This document shows positions 6,715 through 15,468 of a stretch of DNA of 26,362 bases, in pieces. Source of the DNA: CAZUTO01 sp964623085 (GTDB lineage Bacteria; Pseudomonadota; Gammaproteobacteria; Pseudomonadales; GM7GCV1); assembly GCA_964623085.1 (NCBI GenBank), contig CAZUTO010000025.1, forward strand, positions 1 through 26,362, read 5' to 3'. A program made the position numbers and the translations under genes. Position 1 is the stretch's first letter, and every line of letters starts with the position of its first letter. The notes beneath the pieces were generated by a model. The model worked only from the letters and a program-made list of their open reading frames with translations. It was not told where the DNA came from and did no database searches.

Positions 6715-8109
6715 ATGCCAAATCAATGCTTTTTACCCAGAGTAGCAACCTGCAGCAAATACATTCGTGTATTCATTCTATCCGTGTTCTTATCCGCTTT
6801 ATCGATATCGTCCACGCTCAGTGCGCAACCAAATATTGTCTTCATCCTTGCTGATGATCAAGGTTGGAACCATCATTCTGTCGCGATGTTCGAAGACGAG
6901 GCTAGCGCCAATAGCGCGCATTTTTCTACACCCAATATTCAACGTATCGCCGACGCCGGGATGCGTTTTTCTTCGGCTTATTCTGCCGCGCCTATGTGCA
7001 ACCCCAGCCGACGCTCGCTTCACGTTGGTAGAAGTAATGCGCAGGTTTCACACACCGGGCTGTCAGCACGACAGCAAGAAGAAGCACTAACGATTGGCGA
7101 GATGATGCAGTCGTCTGGTTATCGGACCGCACATTTCGGCAAGTGGAGCCCGGGGCCATCCGCTGCCGGCTTAGACTTTTACAATGTGACTGACGGCAAC
7201 TTTAACAACGGCGCTGGGAACGAGAATGAACTCGGCAACCCAAAACAGATTTTTGGCCTGACCGAACGCGCCGAGAGCTTTATCGAAGAAAGTGTTGCCG
7301 CCGAGAAACCCTTCTACATGCAGATTTCGCATTTTGCACCACATACGGCAACGCACTCGCTGCCCGAAACATTGGAAAAGTGGCGCACGCGCAGTCAGAG
7401 TGATAATCCGAATCCCGAAATGTCGGCCATGACAGAGGATCTGGATACTGGCGTTGGCGCTATTTTGGATAAAATTCAACAGCTAGGGATTGCTGACAAC
7501 ACCTATATTATTTATAGCTCTGACCACGGCCAGACGCCCGGTGCTCTGGCGAATACACCGCTGACATCGGGTAAAGGCACACTCTGGGAAGGCGGCATAC
7601 GCGTGCCTTTTATTGTTAGTGGGCCGGGCATCGCGCACAATACCTTTTCAAACACACGCACCGTGTCGCTGGATTTGTTCCCAACCTTTGCCGAACTCGG
7701 CGGGTTCGCAGAGCCATTGCCAGAAGAAATTGAGGGCGGCAGCCTGGTGCCTGTTTGGCTTGGTTCAAGCGATGAGATTCAACGACCAAGAGAAGAGCTG
7801 GTGTTTCACTTTCCCTCGGGAAGCGGACAGGCAGATTTCCAACCTATGTCCACCGTTTATCTAGACCAATACAAGTTGGTAAAACTTTATAACACCAATG
7901 AGCTACTTCTGTTCAATGTCAGCGAAGACCTTGGTGAGAAAAATGATCTTGCATCCGCTATGCCAGAAAAAACAGAGGAGCTGCACCAGCTACTGTTAAA
8001 TTACTTTGATGATTTAAATGTCGAAGACGTGTCTCTAGGCGGGGGCGGAAATGACGGCGGCATGGGCAATATGGGCGGCATGGCCATGGCTATGGGAATG
8101 GGCGGGTAA
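6715..8109 (+). CDS. Secreted sulfatase (formylglycine type) with Gly/Met-rich tail
   Basis: 464 residues. A signal peptide ends near residue 37 (FILSVFLSALSISSTLSA). The sulfatase domain starts with NIVFILADDQGWNHHS (metal ligands Asp47 and Asp48). The C-x-P-S-R motif CNPSRRSLHVGR has Cys95, the residue converted to formylglycine in this family. Later marks are AHFGKWSPG, SSDHGQTPG and KGTLWEGGIRVPFIVSGPG. It hydrolyses sulfate esters outside the cytoplasm; the substrate is unknown, with algal polysaccharide or another sulfated glycan plausible. The last ~23 residues (GGGGNDGGMGNMGGM then alternating Met/Ala/Gly) are not part of the fold. No anaerobic maturase or formylglycine-generating enzyme is nearby. 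No clear ribosome-binding site precedes the ATG, so the exact start is less sure. Confidence 0.88.
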   Translation: MPNQCFLPRVATCSKYIRVFILSVFLSALSISSTLSAQPNIVFILADDQGWNHHSVAMFEDEASANSAHFSTPNIQRIADAGMRFSSAYSAAPMCNPSRRSLHVGRSNAQVSHTGLSARQQEEALTIGEMMQSSGYRTAHFGKWSPGPSAAGLDFYNVTDGNFNNGAGNENELGNPKQIFGLTERAESFIEESVAAEKPFYMQISHFAPHTATHSLPETLEKWRTRSQSDNPNPEMSAMTEDLDTGVGAILDKIQQLGIADNTYIIYSSDHGQTPGALANTPLTSGKGTLWEGGIRVPFIVSGPGIAHNTFSNTRTVSLDLFPTFAELGGFAEPLPEEIEGGSLVPVWLGSSDEIQRPREELVFHFPSGSGQADFQPMSTVYLDQYKLVKLYNTNELLLFNVSEDLGEKNDLASAMPEKTEELHQLLLNYFDDLNVEDVSLGGGGNDGGMGNMGGMAMAMGMGG

Positions 8110-8257
8110 CCCCACTTCGTGCTCTCTCGCACTCTCGTAATAAATAGGCGCAGTTCAGACAGCCCCTCAGTTGAGTTGAACTGAGTTGAGCTGCGCTCTA
8201 TCCCGTTTTTACGGGTAAAATACTCGCTTTCACAGACTGCTAACACGCTGCTTCTTT

Positions 8258-9058
8258 ATGACAGGCATTATTCTCCCTGGCCTTATCGGCTTGTTCTTTG
8301 CGGGTCCTTTTGGCCTACTTATCGGGCTTGGTATCGGCTTTTATATGTCGACGCGCGGCAGTGCTAGTTTTGGCAGAGCACATACGAACGGCCCCGAAAC
8401 GCAAAAAGTATTTTTTGAAACACTATTTCGGTTGTTAGGGCATATAGCCAAAGCAGATGGGCAGATCACGCCCGACGAAATCGCGCAAACAGAAGCAACG
8501 ATGGCGCAGTCTAGGCTCAGCACCGAGCACCGCCAAGCAGCGATTGCCTTGTTTAAAGAGGGCGCAGCACCTGGGTTTGATCGACGTGCGCAGATTCAAG
8601 CATTCCAAGCGCAATGCAGCCGAAGCCCAGTACTTCATCAAACGTTGATGGTGTATCTAATCAGCTTGGCATTGGCCGATGGAAAGATCGACTCCTCAGA
8701 GCAAACTATTCTCGCTGAAGTAGCGATGAGTTTAGGGATGAATCGCGTTACGCTCGAACATCTCATCAATATGGTCAAGGCCCAAAGCCATTTTCGAGCA
8801 GGCGGGCAAGGTGGCGGTGGTCCCTATTCTCAGCCCAATACGAAACAAGAGCTCGATTTGGCCTACAAAGCGCTAGGGGTCAGCAAGGATATTTCCGATA
8901 AAGACCTAAAACGCGCCTACCGAAAACTCGCCAGCGAACATCACCCTGATAAATTAATGGGCCAAGGCGTACCCGAAGATATGATTCAGATGGCAACAGA
9001 GCGTTCTCAAGAAATTCACACCGCATACGATTTGATATGCGAGCATCGCAAGGCCTAG
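8258..9058 (+). CDS. djlA: DjlA-like co-chaperone (TM + TerB + DnaJ domain)
   Basis: 266 residues in three parts: one Gly-rich N-terminal membrane helix (about 4-26, LPGLIGLFFAGPFGLLIGLG), a TerB-like helical domain (about 50-175, with acidic AKADGQITPDE and LADGKIDSSEQ repeats), and a C-terminal J domain (about 199-266, HPD at 229-231). This is the architecture of DjlA, an inner-membrane type III co-chaperone that stimulates DnaK through its J domain. The N-terminal helix mediates dimerisation in E. coli DjlA. The gene stands alone between the sulfatase and lipoprotein genes; no promoter was resolved. The J domain ends the protein, as in the family. Confidence 0.88.
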   Translation: MTGIILPGLIGLFFAGPFGLLIGLGIGFYMSTRGSASFGRAHTNGPETQKVFFETLFRLLGHIAKADGQITPDEIAQTEATMAQSRLSTEHRQAAIALFKEGAAPGFDRRAQIQAFQAQCSRSPVLHQTLMVYLISLALADGKIDSSEQTILAEVAMSLGMNRVTLEHLINMVKAQSHFRAGGQGGGGPYSQPNTKQELDLAYKALGVSKDISDKDLKRAYRKLASEHHPDKLMGQGVPEDMIQMATERSQEIHTAYDLICEHRKA

Positions 9059-9143
9059 TATTGCAAAACATACTGTGGACTTTTCAACTTGCTAAAGTGT
9101 GGTTAAGATTATGTAACACTGGTAATGACAGGGAAGTAAAAGC

Positions 9144-9644
9144 TTGTCTATAGAAACACAAAGATGGAAGTGGGTTTTGTTATTGCTGCCTGGACTTTGC
9201 GCTTGTGCCTCCATTTACCTTCCCCCGACGGAAGGCCCTACGGCCAAAGTTAGACAAATTCGGTATTTCGCTGATGATCTTTCGGTCTATACCGACCTTG
9301 ATGTCAAGATCCATGATGTCAACGAAGAAGGCTGCTTGGTTAACACACAAAAAGTTTCGAAATCCGACCAAGGCGATCTGATTATTCCCGCAAATAAAAC
9401 GGTAGGTATGAGTTTTCTGGGAACCGCGTCTTTGAAAACAGCCGATGTCTCCTACAAAGCAACCTGTGATACGTGGCTTGGTGTCGAGTTTGAAGCCGAT
9501 AACGAGTACGTCATCAACGTTCGCCAAAACGACCAAGGCTGCAATGTCGCGGTTATTAACGACCGCAGTTTTATGCCACCTGTGCTTAAGAATGTTAAAA
9601 GTGGAGAAGACTTACAAGGCTATTGTGTCGAGGGCTTGGAGTGA
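9144..9644 (+). CDS. Small lipoprotein of unknown function, copy 1
   Basis: 166 residues from a TTG at 9144, chosen because GGGAAG (9131-9136) lies at the right distance and the frame gives a complete signal. The lipobox region LLLLPGLCACAS gives a lipidated Cys near residue 20. The mature part is beta-rich with several cysteines (EEGC, YKATC, DQGC, GYC), a PTEGPTAKV start and an IPANKTVGMSFLG motif. I do not recognise the family. It shares order, spacing and cysteines with the protein encoded immediately downstream, so the two are tandem paralogs. The stop overlaps the next start (GTGA), implying translational coupling. Confidence 0.72.
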   Translation: MSIETQRWKWVLLLLPGLCACASIYLPPTEGPTAKVRQIRYFADDLSVYTDLDVKIHDVNEEGCLVNTQKVSKSDQGDLIIPANKTVGMSFLGTASLKTADVSYKATCDTWLGVEFEADNEYVINVRQNDQGCNVAVINDRSFMPPVLKNVKSGEDLQGYCVEGLE

Positions 9645-10147
9645 ATTTTATAAGGAGTGGGTACTTACTACTACTTTGCGGGCTATGTTCTTGTGTCTCC
9701 TATTACTCTCCCCCTGTTGATGGACCGACCGCCACAATTAACGCAATCAAATATGAAGCCTCACCCAGCTACTTGTTTCCGGAAATCGTCGTCTATTTCT
9801 ATGATATGGATAGTGACGGCTGCATATCAAAAAGTCGGGAAATGCCTCTATTAACTGATATCAAGGTGCCGGCCAACAAATTAGTCGGTATGACCCTTTC
9901 AGGAGCTGCTTCTATTGAAAACCTGGAAATCAGTTATGCGCATTACTGCGCAAAGGACTTTGGCATTGAGTTTGACGAGAACCAAGAGTACGTTATAGCT
10001 ATGCGCCACGGATCCCAAAGCTGTGATGTTTTAGTGATAAACACTTCAAACTCGACAACAGTTGAGCTCATCGATTTTAGTTCGAAAGAAGGGTTCAAAC
10101 ATTGCGTAGATCAAAGCTCCCTTGCGTCATTTACGGTGAGAGATTGA
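9641..10147 (+). CDS. Small lipoprotein of unknown function, copy 2 (paralog)
   Basis: 168 residues from the GTG at 9641, which overlaps the upstream stop by four bases and has GAGGG (9630-9634) in front. The frame also opens earlier, at a TTG at 9623, with less support. Signal and lipobox are FIRSGYLLLLCGLCSC. The mature part matches copy 1 segment by segment: SPPVDGPTATI, DSDGC, VPANKLVGMTLSGAASIENL, GIEFDENQEYVIAMR, QSCDVLVIN, HC. The cysteine pattern is kept, suggesting the same disulfides, while overall identity is only moderate, so the duplication is not recent. Function unknown; outer-membrane or periplasmic-face location is inferred from the lipobox. It converges on prmC with 9 bases between. 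Confidence 0.75.
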   Translation: MNFIRSGYLLLLCGLCSCVSYYSPPVDGPTATINAIKYEASPSYLFPEIVVYFYDMDSDGCISKSREMPLLTDIKVPANKLVGMTLSGAASIENLEISYAHYCAKDFGIEFDENQEYVIAMRHGSQSCDVLVINTSNSTTVELIDFSSKEGFKHCVDQSSLASFTVRD

Positions 10148-10156
10148 TTAAACCAT

Positions 10157-11148
10157 TTAGGTAAGACAGCCATAAGAGCAGCGATCCAATCCTGCGAGAT
10201 CAGGTACCTGCCGGATTTGTCGAAACCCCGATTCACTCATGCAGNNNNNNNNNNNNNNNNNNNNNNNNNNNNNNNNNNNNNNNNNNNNNNNNNNNNNNNN
10301 NNNNNNNNNNNNNNNNNNNNNNNNNNNNNNNNNNNNNNNNNNNNTCCTGCGAGATCAGGTACCTGCCGGATTTGTCGAAACCCCGATTCACTCATGCAGT
10401 CATAGACCAATTTAGCCTGGTCAAAACCATGCTCCACAGCGAGCCAACCACCTTTTTTTAGATACTTTGGCGCTAAGCCCGTCACCGTCTGCAAAGCATC
10501 TAAGCCTTGATTAGAGGAAGTGAGTGCTAACTCTGGCTCAAAACGCACATCACCCTCTTTTAGGTATGGACTCGCTGGATCAATGTAAGGTGGATTGGCG
10601 ACAATTAGATCAAATTCGGTGCCATCAGGCAGCGCTTGATACCAATCACTTTGCTGGATTTGAACATTATTTAGCTTGAGCGCGGCTTTGTTTTTCTCGG
10701 CCACTTTCATGGCCTCCATTGAATAATCCAATGCGACTACTTGCCATTCGGGTCGTTCTGCTGCCAACGTTAATGCGATGCAACCGGTGCCGGTTCCCAA
10801 ATCAAGTACGCTTGCTTGCTGAGGCAAATCTAAGCCGAGTACCTGCTCGATAAGAATTTCTGTATCGGGTCTCGGAATCAGAGTGTTTTCGTTGCAGAAG
10901 AAATCGCGGCCCCAAAATTCACGCTGGCCAAGAATGTAGGCAATAGGCTCGCCCGCTATGCGGCGCGCCAATAGATCAAGAAAGGCCGCTTCCTGAGTTT
11001 GTTCAATTTCTTTGTCGCTCCATGTCATTACCCAGACGCGGTCGACCTCTAAGGCATGCGCCATCAGAAGCTGCGCATCCAGCTGTGGGCTGTCAGAGTG
11101 TTGTAGCTGTTGGACAGCCGTTTGAATCAGCGCTTTGATCTGATTCAA
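10157..11148 (-). CDS. prmC: Release factor glutamine methyltransferase PrmC (split by assembly gap)
   Basis: Methylates the GGQ glutamine of release factors RF1 and RF2 using SAM. Visible: an N-terminal helical domain, the SAM motif VLDLGTGTGCIALTLAAERP, and NPPYID, the signature of amino-group methyltransferases that bind Gln. The raw sequence has 100 N inside the C-terminus, and the 55 bases before the gap repeat the 55 after it. With one copy and the Ns removed (10157-10244 joined to 10400-11148) the frame reads QVPDLAGLDRCSYGCLT and stops at 10157, giving 278 residues, the usual PrmC length. The gene is therefore intact. It starts 5 bases after prfA, whose product is its substrate. As written, the N run is not a multiple of three and would falsely shift the frame. 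Confidence 0.9.
10190..10399. other. Scaffold gap (100 N) flanked by a 55-base duplicate
   Basis: Bases 10190-10244 and 10345-10399 are identical over 55 bases, directly abutting the N run on both sides. A 55-base end overlap equals a common assembly k-mer length, so two contigs that overlap were probably placed with a default 100-N spacer. Collapsing the copy restores prmC, which supports this reading. Confidence 0.88.
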
Positions 11149-11153
11149 ACGGT

Positions 11154-12242
11154 TTACTCCCCAGAGAGTGCCGCTAGCTGATCTGCTTGGTGTTCGTTAA
11201 CGAGCGTGCCAATGATTTCATTGAGCGTACCGTCCATGATCTCGTCGAGCTTATACAGCGTTAGATTGACGCGGTGATCCGTCACCCTGCCCTGCGGAAA
11301 GTTATAGGTTCTAATGCGCTCTGAACGATCACCACTACCAACGAGGTTACGACGTTCGTCGGCTTGCTCTTGCGCAGCACTGTCTTGCTGGGCTGAATTG
11401 AGTTTTGCCTGCAACAACGCCATGGCTTTGGCGCGATTCTTGTGCTGCGAACGCTCGTCCTGACACTCAACAACAATACCCGAAGGCAAGTGAGTCAAGC
11501 GGATAGCAGAGTCAGTCTTGTTGACGTGCTGCCCACCTGAACCGGACGCGCGAAAGGTATCGACACGAAGATCAGCCTTATTGATGTCGATATCTTGCAA
11601 TTCATCTGCTTCAGGCAAAATAGCGACGGTACAGGCCGAGGTATGGATTCGCCCTTGTGATTCTGTTTCAGGTACACGCTGCACGCGATGCGCACCTGAT
11701 TCAAATTTGAGACGCGAGAAAACGGCATCGCCGACGATTCGGGTAATGATCTCTTTATAGCCGCCGTGTTCGCCTTCTCTCTCAGAGACAATCTCTACCT
11801 TCCACTTATTTTTCTCAGCATAGCGGCTATACATGCGGAATAGATCACCCGCAAAGATGGCTGCTTCATCGCCACCTGTGCCCGCGCGCACCTCGAGAAA
11901 GACGTTCTTGCCATCGTTAGGATCTTTAGGCAGCAATAGTTTTTGTAGCTCTAGCTCAAGTGTGTTCAGCGTCTCTTCGGAACCATCTAGCTCTTCACGC
12001 GCCATGTCTTTAAGATCTGGATCGGTTTCTTCAGCGAGCATTTGTTTGGCGGTTTCAATGTCTTCCGCCACCCGGCGATACTGTTCAAACGACTTTACTA
12101 CTGGTTCGATCTCACTGTATTCGCGCGAAAGTTCACGGAACCGGTTCTGGTCACTGATGATTTCTGGCGTACTCAATAGCGCGCCCACTTCTTCAAAGCG
12201 ATCACCTAGCGCGTCCAGCTTATGTTGGATGGAAGTTTTCAT
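11154..12242 (-). CDS. prfA: Peptide chain release factor 1
   Basis: 362 residues, standard RF1 length. It recognises UAA and UAG and triggers peptide release at the ribosome. Marks: the N-terminal helical domain, RAGTGGDEAAIF (119-130), RVQRVPETESQGRIHTSA with the PxT codon-recognition tripeptide as PET (191-193), and GSGGQHVNKTDSAIRLTHLP with the catalytic GGQ at 236-238. It lies between hemA (19 bases upstream) and prmC (5 bases downstream), an arrangement known from Pseudomonas and E. coli, which couples RF1 with the enzyme that methylates its GGQ. Confidence 0.97.
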   Translation of the reverse strand: MKTSIQHKLDALGDRFEEVGALLSTPEIISDQNRFRELSREYSEIEPVVKSFEQYRRVAEDIETAKQMLAEETDPDLKDMAREELDGSEETLNTLELELQKLLLPKDPNDGKNVFLEVRAGTGGDEAAIFAGDLFRMYSRYAEKNKWKVEIVSEREGEHGGYKEIITRIVGDAVFSRLKFESGAHRVQRVPETESQGRIHTSACTVAILPEADELQDIDINKADLRVDTFRASGSGGQHVNKTDSAIRLTHLPSGIVVECQDERSQHKNRAKAMALLQAKLNSAQQDSAAQEQADERRNLVGSGDRSERIRTYNFPQGRVTDHRVNLTLYKLDEIMDGTLNEIIGTLVNEHQADQLAALSGE

Positions 12243-12261
12243 TTAAATAATTTTTGCCTAA

Positions 12262-13521
12262 CTAGTTAGTTGAGCCTTCGTCATCGAGGCCGAGTAACTC
12301 TTTGCTCCAAGCAAGCAAATCGTCTCGCCCCTCACCACTGGCTTGGCCCAATTGTACTGTCGGCCGATGGATCAGTTTGTTCGTCAAATTTTTCGCTAGC
12401 TGCGCCAGCACCTCTTCTGGCACTGATCCCGACTGCAGTAATTTTATCGCTTTCTCTAGCTCGCGGTCGCGTAAATCTGTCGCTTGATCTCGATACTGAC
12501 GTATCAAGTCAACGCTCTGGGATGCCCGATGCTCTTTTTCCCATTTGACTGCACCTTCTGCAACAATCGACTGCGCCTGCTCCGCTGCGTGCTCGCGTGA
12601 ACGCTTATTCTCTTCAATCACATCTGTCAGATCATCGACAGTGAAGAGATAAACGTCATCCAATTCGCCAACTTCGGGCTCAATATCTCGAGGTACGGCA
12701 ATGTCGATCATAAACATAAGATGCCGCCGCTTTTTCAACGCTGATTCCACGGCGCCTTTGCCAAGAATCGGCAGTTGGCTGGCTGTGGAGCTCACACAAA
12801 TATCCGCTTGGTCAAGATAGTCGGGAATATCTGAAAGTAGTATCGGCGTTGCGTCGAGGCTGTCGCCGAGTTGCTGTGCATTGACCAGCGTGCGATTGGC
12901 AACGATAAACTTGCTCACACCCTGATCTGCAAGGTGCTGGCTAGCGAGACGTATGGTATCACCCGCGCCAATGAGTAGTGCCGTTTTACTCTCCAGATCG
13001 GAAAAAATTTGTTTGGCTAAGCTAACAGCAGCGTAGGCGACCGAAACGGGGTTTTGACCAATGGCTGTTTCAGAGCGCACACGCTTGGCGATACCAAATG
13101 CGATTTGAAATACATGATGCAATTCGGAGTTAAGTGTTCCGGCTTCTTTTGCCACTGCGTAAGCAGATTTCAATTGCCCTAAGATTTGCGGCTCACCTAG
13201 TACCAACGAATCCAGCCCGCTCGCCACTTTCATAATATGTGCAGCGGCTTGGTCGCTCTGGTAACTATAGTAAATACTCTGTAATTCATCCGCTGTTAGG
13301 TTGTGCCAATTCGCTAACCACTGAAGAAGGTCTTCAACCGAACGCGTCGTCTCTGCATAAAGCTCGGTACGATTGCAGGTTGAAACAATGGCAATACCCT
13401 CGTCATCATCGCCCGCTTGGGCATCAATCAGCGCGGCCGCAACATCTTTGGGATCAAAGGCTACGCGTTCACGTAGGTCCACGGATGCTGTGTTATGGTT
13501 AATACCTAAGACGGTGAGCAC
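12262..13521 (-). CDS. hemA: Glutamyl-tRNA reductase
   Basis: 419 residues. Reduces glutamyl-tRNA to glutamate-1-semialdehyde with NADPH, the first committed step of C5-pathway haem synthesis. Marks: GINHNTASVDLRERVAF, the catalytic STCNRTELYAE (Cys49), GLDSLVLGEPQILGQ, the NADPH-binding stretch ALLIGAGDTIRLASQHL, FMIDIAVPRDIEPEV, and a C-terminal helical dimerisation domain. The start is a GTG at 13521; no clear ribosome-binding site precedes it. It heads the hemA-prfA-prmC operon, divergent from the TPR lipoprotein gene. hemB is also in this window, at 23022. Confidence 0.96.
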   Translation of the reverse strand: MLTVLGINHNTASVDLRERVAFDPKDVAAALIDAQAGDDDEGIAIVSTCNRTELYAETTRSVEDLLQWLANWHNLTADELQSIYYSYQSDQAAAHIMKVASGLDSLVLGEPQILGQLKSAYAVAKEAGTLNSELHHVFQIAFGIAKRVRSETAIGQNPVSVAYAAVSLAKQIFSDLESKTALLIGAGDTIRLASQHLADQGVSKFIVANRTLVNAQQLGDSLDATPILLSDIPDYLDQADICVSSTASQLPILGKGAVESALKKRRHLMFMIDIAVPRDIEPEVGELDDVYLFTVDDLTDVIEENKRSREHAAEQAQSIVAEGAVKWEKEHRASQSVDLIRQYRDQATDLRDRELEKAIKLLQSGSVPEEVLAQLAKNLTNKLIHRPTVQLGQASGEGRDDLLAWSKELLGLDDEGSTN

Positions 13522-13617
13522 TATTGACGGTATGAGTATTATGGGAAGTAAGTCGTAATTCTCCAGTCCTCAGCCGCCAATGACAAGTAAAAGCATTGCA
13601 AACCTCGTATAACCTGC

Positions 13618-13647
13618 TTGAATTATTCATACGTATCGATGTCTAAT
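13618..13647 (+). promoter_or_regulatory. Candidate promoter of the TPR-lolB-ispE operon
   Basis: TTGAAT (13618-13623), an 18-base spacer, and TCTAAT (13642-13647), placing a transcript start about 25 bases before the ATG at 13679. It lies in the 157-base divergent region with hemA. By-eye match only. Confidence 0.4.
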
Positions 13648-13678
13648 TCGTTCATACATATAGAGTAGTCGCGAAAAA

Positions 13679-15445
13679 ATGGCCTTTGTGTCCAAAAAAA
13701 ATAAGTTGCACTCCGTCCTCCGACTCTGGCTAATCAGTCTGACCATTCTTTGGCTACATGGCTGTAGTACGGCTCAAAACACGCGTCTCACTGAAGTAGA
13801 TTCCGCCAACGATGCTGAAGCCAGTAGCGGTTTACATCGAGCGGTGTCATCTGCAGTAGAAAAAGATCTTGATGCCAACACCCTTGCTTTACTGCTGCAG
13901 GCAGAGCTTTCCGCCTACAGTGGAGAGTTTGAGCGTGCGGGGGTTATTTATGGCCGCATTGCACAGGAGACCTTAGATCCAGAACTGGCAAAACGCTATG
14001 CAGAAGTTGCCGCTGCATCCGGTGATCTCCATGTACTACTTGACGCCACATTACTTTGGTACGAACTCAGCCCAGAAGACGAAGGCGCTAAGAATCTGGC
14101 TATTCAAGCACTTGGCAAAGTCGGCGAAACTCAGGGCGCTTGGGAGCTGATCGCCGAAGATCCAGACAACCACTTGGCGGTACAAGTATTAGCAGTAGAA
14201 ACGCGACGTGCCGAGTTTACCAGTCAAATGCAGTGGTTATATCAAGCAATCAATGACCAATACGGTAGCCGCCCAACCTCTTCCGAGCTACTTTTATCAT
14301 TAACCATACTCGCAGAAGGGCTAAGACTTCTTGATGCTGCAGAGAGCTATGCAACTGGCGCAGTCGCTGCCGATCCTGTCGCGCTGCTTCCGACCCAACT
14401 TCACGCCAGCATCCTCATGCAGCAGCAGCGGACGAATGAAGCGGTTCAAGTTGTCTCGGAGTATGCATCTAACAAAAACGCATCACAGGAAGACCGCACG
14501 CAAATCGCGCGATTACTCGCTTCGATCGATCAAGAAGCGGCCGTTCCTGTTTTCACACAGCTCGCTGACGAATTTCCTTGGTCTCCAGAAATATTGCTCG
14601 GCGCGGGTCAGCTATTGCTGAGCCAAAATCAGCTTGAGGAATCAGAAAAATATTTTATGCAGCTCTCCCAAATTGATGAGCAAAGCGATCTCGCTCATTT
14701 CAATTTAGGTAGAATCTCCGAGCAACGAGGCCAAACCAACAATGCACTTGATTACTATTATAGAGTTGGTGAAGGCGAGCTAGAGTTTGAAGCCAAACTC
14801 AGAGCAGCGCTGCTAGTCACCGCGGAAAACCCACAGCCCAATGCTTCGCAATACGATGCCTTGTTTAACCGATTCCCAGAAAGAGCGGCGACCATATACC
14901 ACGAACAGGGTCGCGCACTCGCTGATGCAGACCGGCCGGAACTTGCCTTACAGGTGTTCTCCGAGGGACTGAGTGAATTTCCTAATAACACGACACTCTT
15001 ATACGCTCGTTCTGTCACTTACGAATCAGAAGACCGCATCGAAGAAGCAGTGACTGATTTGAGAACAGTGCTCGCGACAGACAATCAAAATGTTACCGCC
15101 ATGAACGCGCTGGGTTACACCTTAGCCAATCGCACCGACCGATACTCGGAGGCTCACGAACTTATTGAGCAAGCCCTGGCACTCAGGCCTGAAGACCCTG
15201 CCATTATTGATAGCATGGGCTGGGTGCTCTATCGCATGGGTCGATATGAAGAATCCTTGCAGTATCTAGAGCGCGCCTATGCGGCTTTTTTTGATGAGGA
15301 GATTATTTCTCACCTCGCACAGGTATTGGTTGCACTTGATCGTGTTGACGAAGCTAAGACATTGATAGACGATAGCCTTGAACTACTTCCAGAAAGCCAA
15401 GAGCTGCAAAGATTGGACTTGCGTCTTCAAAACCCGGACGGATAG
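13679..15445 (+). CDS. Tetratricopeptide-repeat lipoprotein
   Basis: 588 residues. The N-terminal signal ends in a lipobox (LTILWLHGC, Cys near residue 29). The rest is a helical solenoid of TPR-like pairs, clearest at about 320-370 (LEESEKYFMQLSQIDEQSDL, FNLGRISEQRGQTNNALDYY) and 430-560 (ELALQVFSEGLSEFPNNTTL, AMNALGYTLANR, IIDSMGWVLYRMGRYEESL). Orthologs sit directly upstream of lolB in Pseudomonas (PA4667 position), so the context is conserved; a role in envelope assembly is inferred. No ribosome-binding site is obvious before the ATG, which follows an A-run. lolB follows after 23 bases and is likely co-transcribed. Confidence 0.87.
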   Translation: MAFVSKKNKLHSVLRLWLISLTILWLHGCSTAQNTRLTEVDSANDAEASSGLHRAVSSAVEKDLDANTLALLLQAELSAYSGEFERAGVIYGRIAQETLDPELAKRYAEVAAASGDLHVLLDATLLWYELSPEDEGAKNLAIQALGKVGETQGAWELIAEDPDNHLAVQVLAVETRRAEFTSQMQWLYQAINDQYGSRPTSSELLLSLTILAEGLRLLDAAESYATGAVAADPVALLPTQLHASILMQQQRTNEAVQVVSEYASNKNASQEDRTQIARLLASIDQEAAVPVFTQLADEFPWSPEILLGAGQLLLSQNQLEESEKYFMQLSQIDEQSDLAHFNLGRISEQRGQTNNALDYYYRVGEGELEFEAKLRAALLVTAENPQPNASQYDALFNRFPERAATIYHEQGRALADADRPELALQVFSEGLSEFPNNTTLLYARSVTYESEDRIEEAVTDLRTVLATDNQNVTAMNALGYTLANRTDRYSEAHELIEQALALRPEDPAIIDSMGWVLYRMGRYEESLQYLERAYAAFFDEEIISHLAQVLVALDRVDEAKTLIDDSLELLPESQELQRLDLRLQNPDG

Positions 15446-15468
15446 CTGACACGAGGGAGTCAACTGCG

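Noticed and set aside
6767..7090. Overlapping frame within the sulfatase 5' region
   Set aside because: It is out of frame with the signal peptide and the CxPSR motif, which fix the real frame.
8160..8192. Repeated GAGTTGA units between the sulfatase and djlA genes
   Set aside because: Only a few short copies with a weak CTCAGTT/AACTGAG stem; not enough for a repeat or regulatory call.
8001..8246. Minus-strand open frame with a proline-rich end
   Set aside because: The proline run is the reverse complement of the sulfatase Gly/Met tail; no independent support.
10190..10399. Direct repeat of 55 bases as a biological repeat or insertion-site duplication
   Set aside because: The copies abut the N run exactly and one copy is redundant for prmC, so an assembly overlap explains it better.
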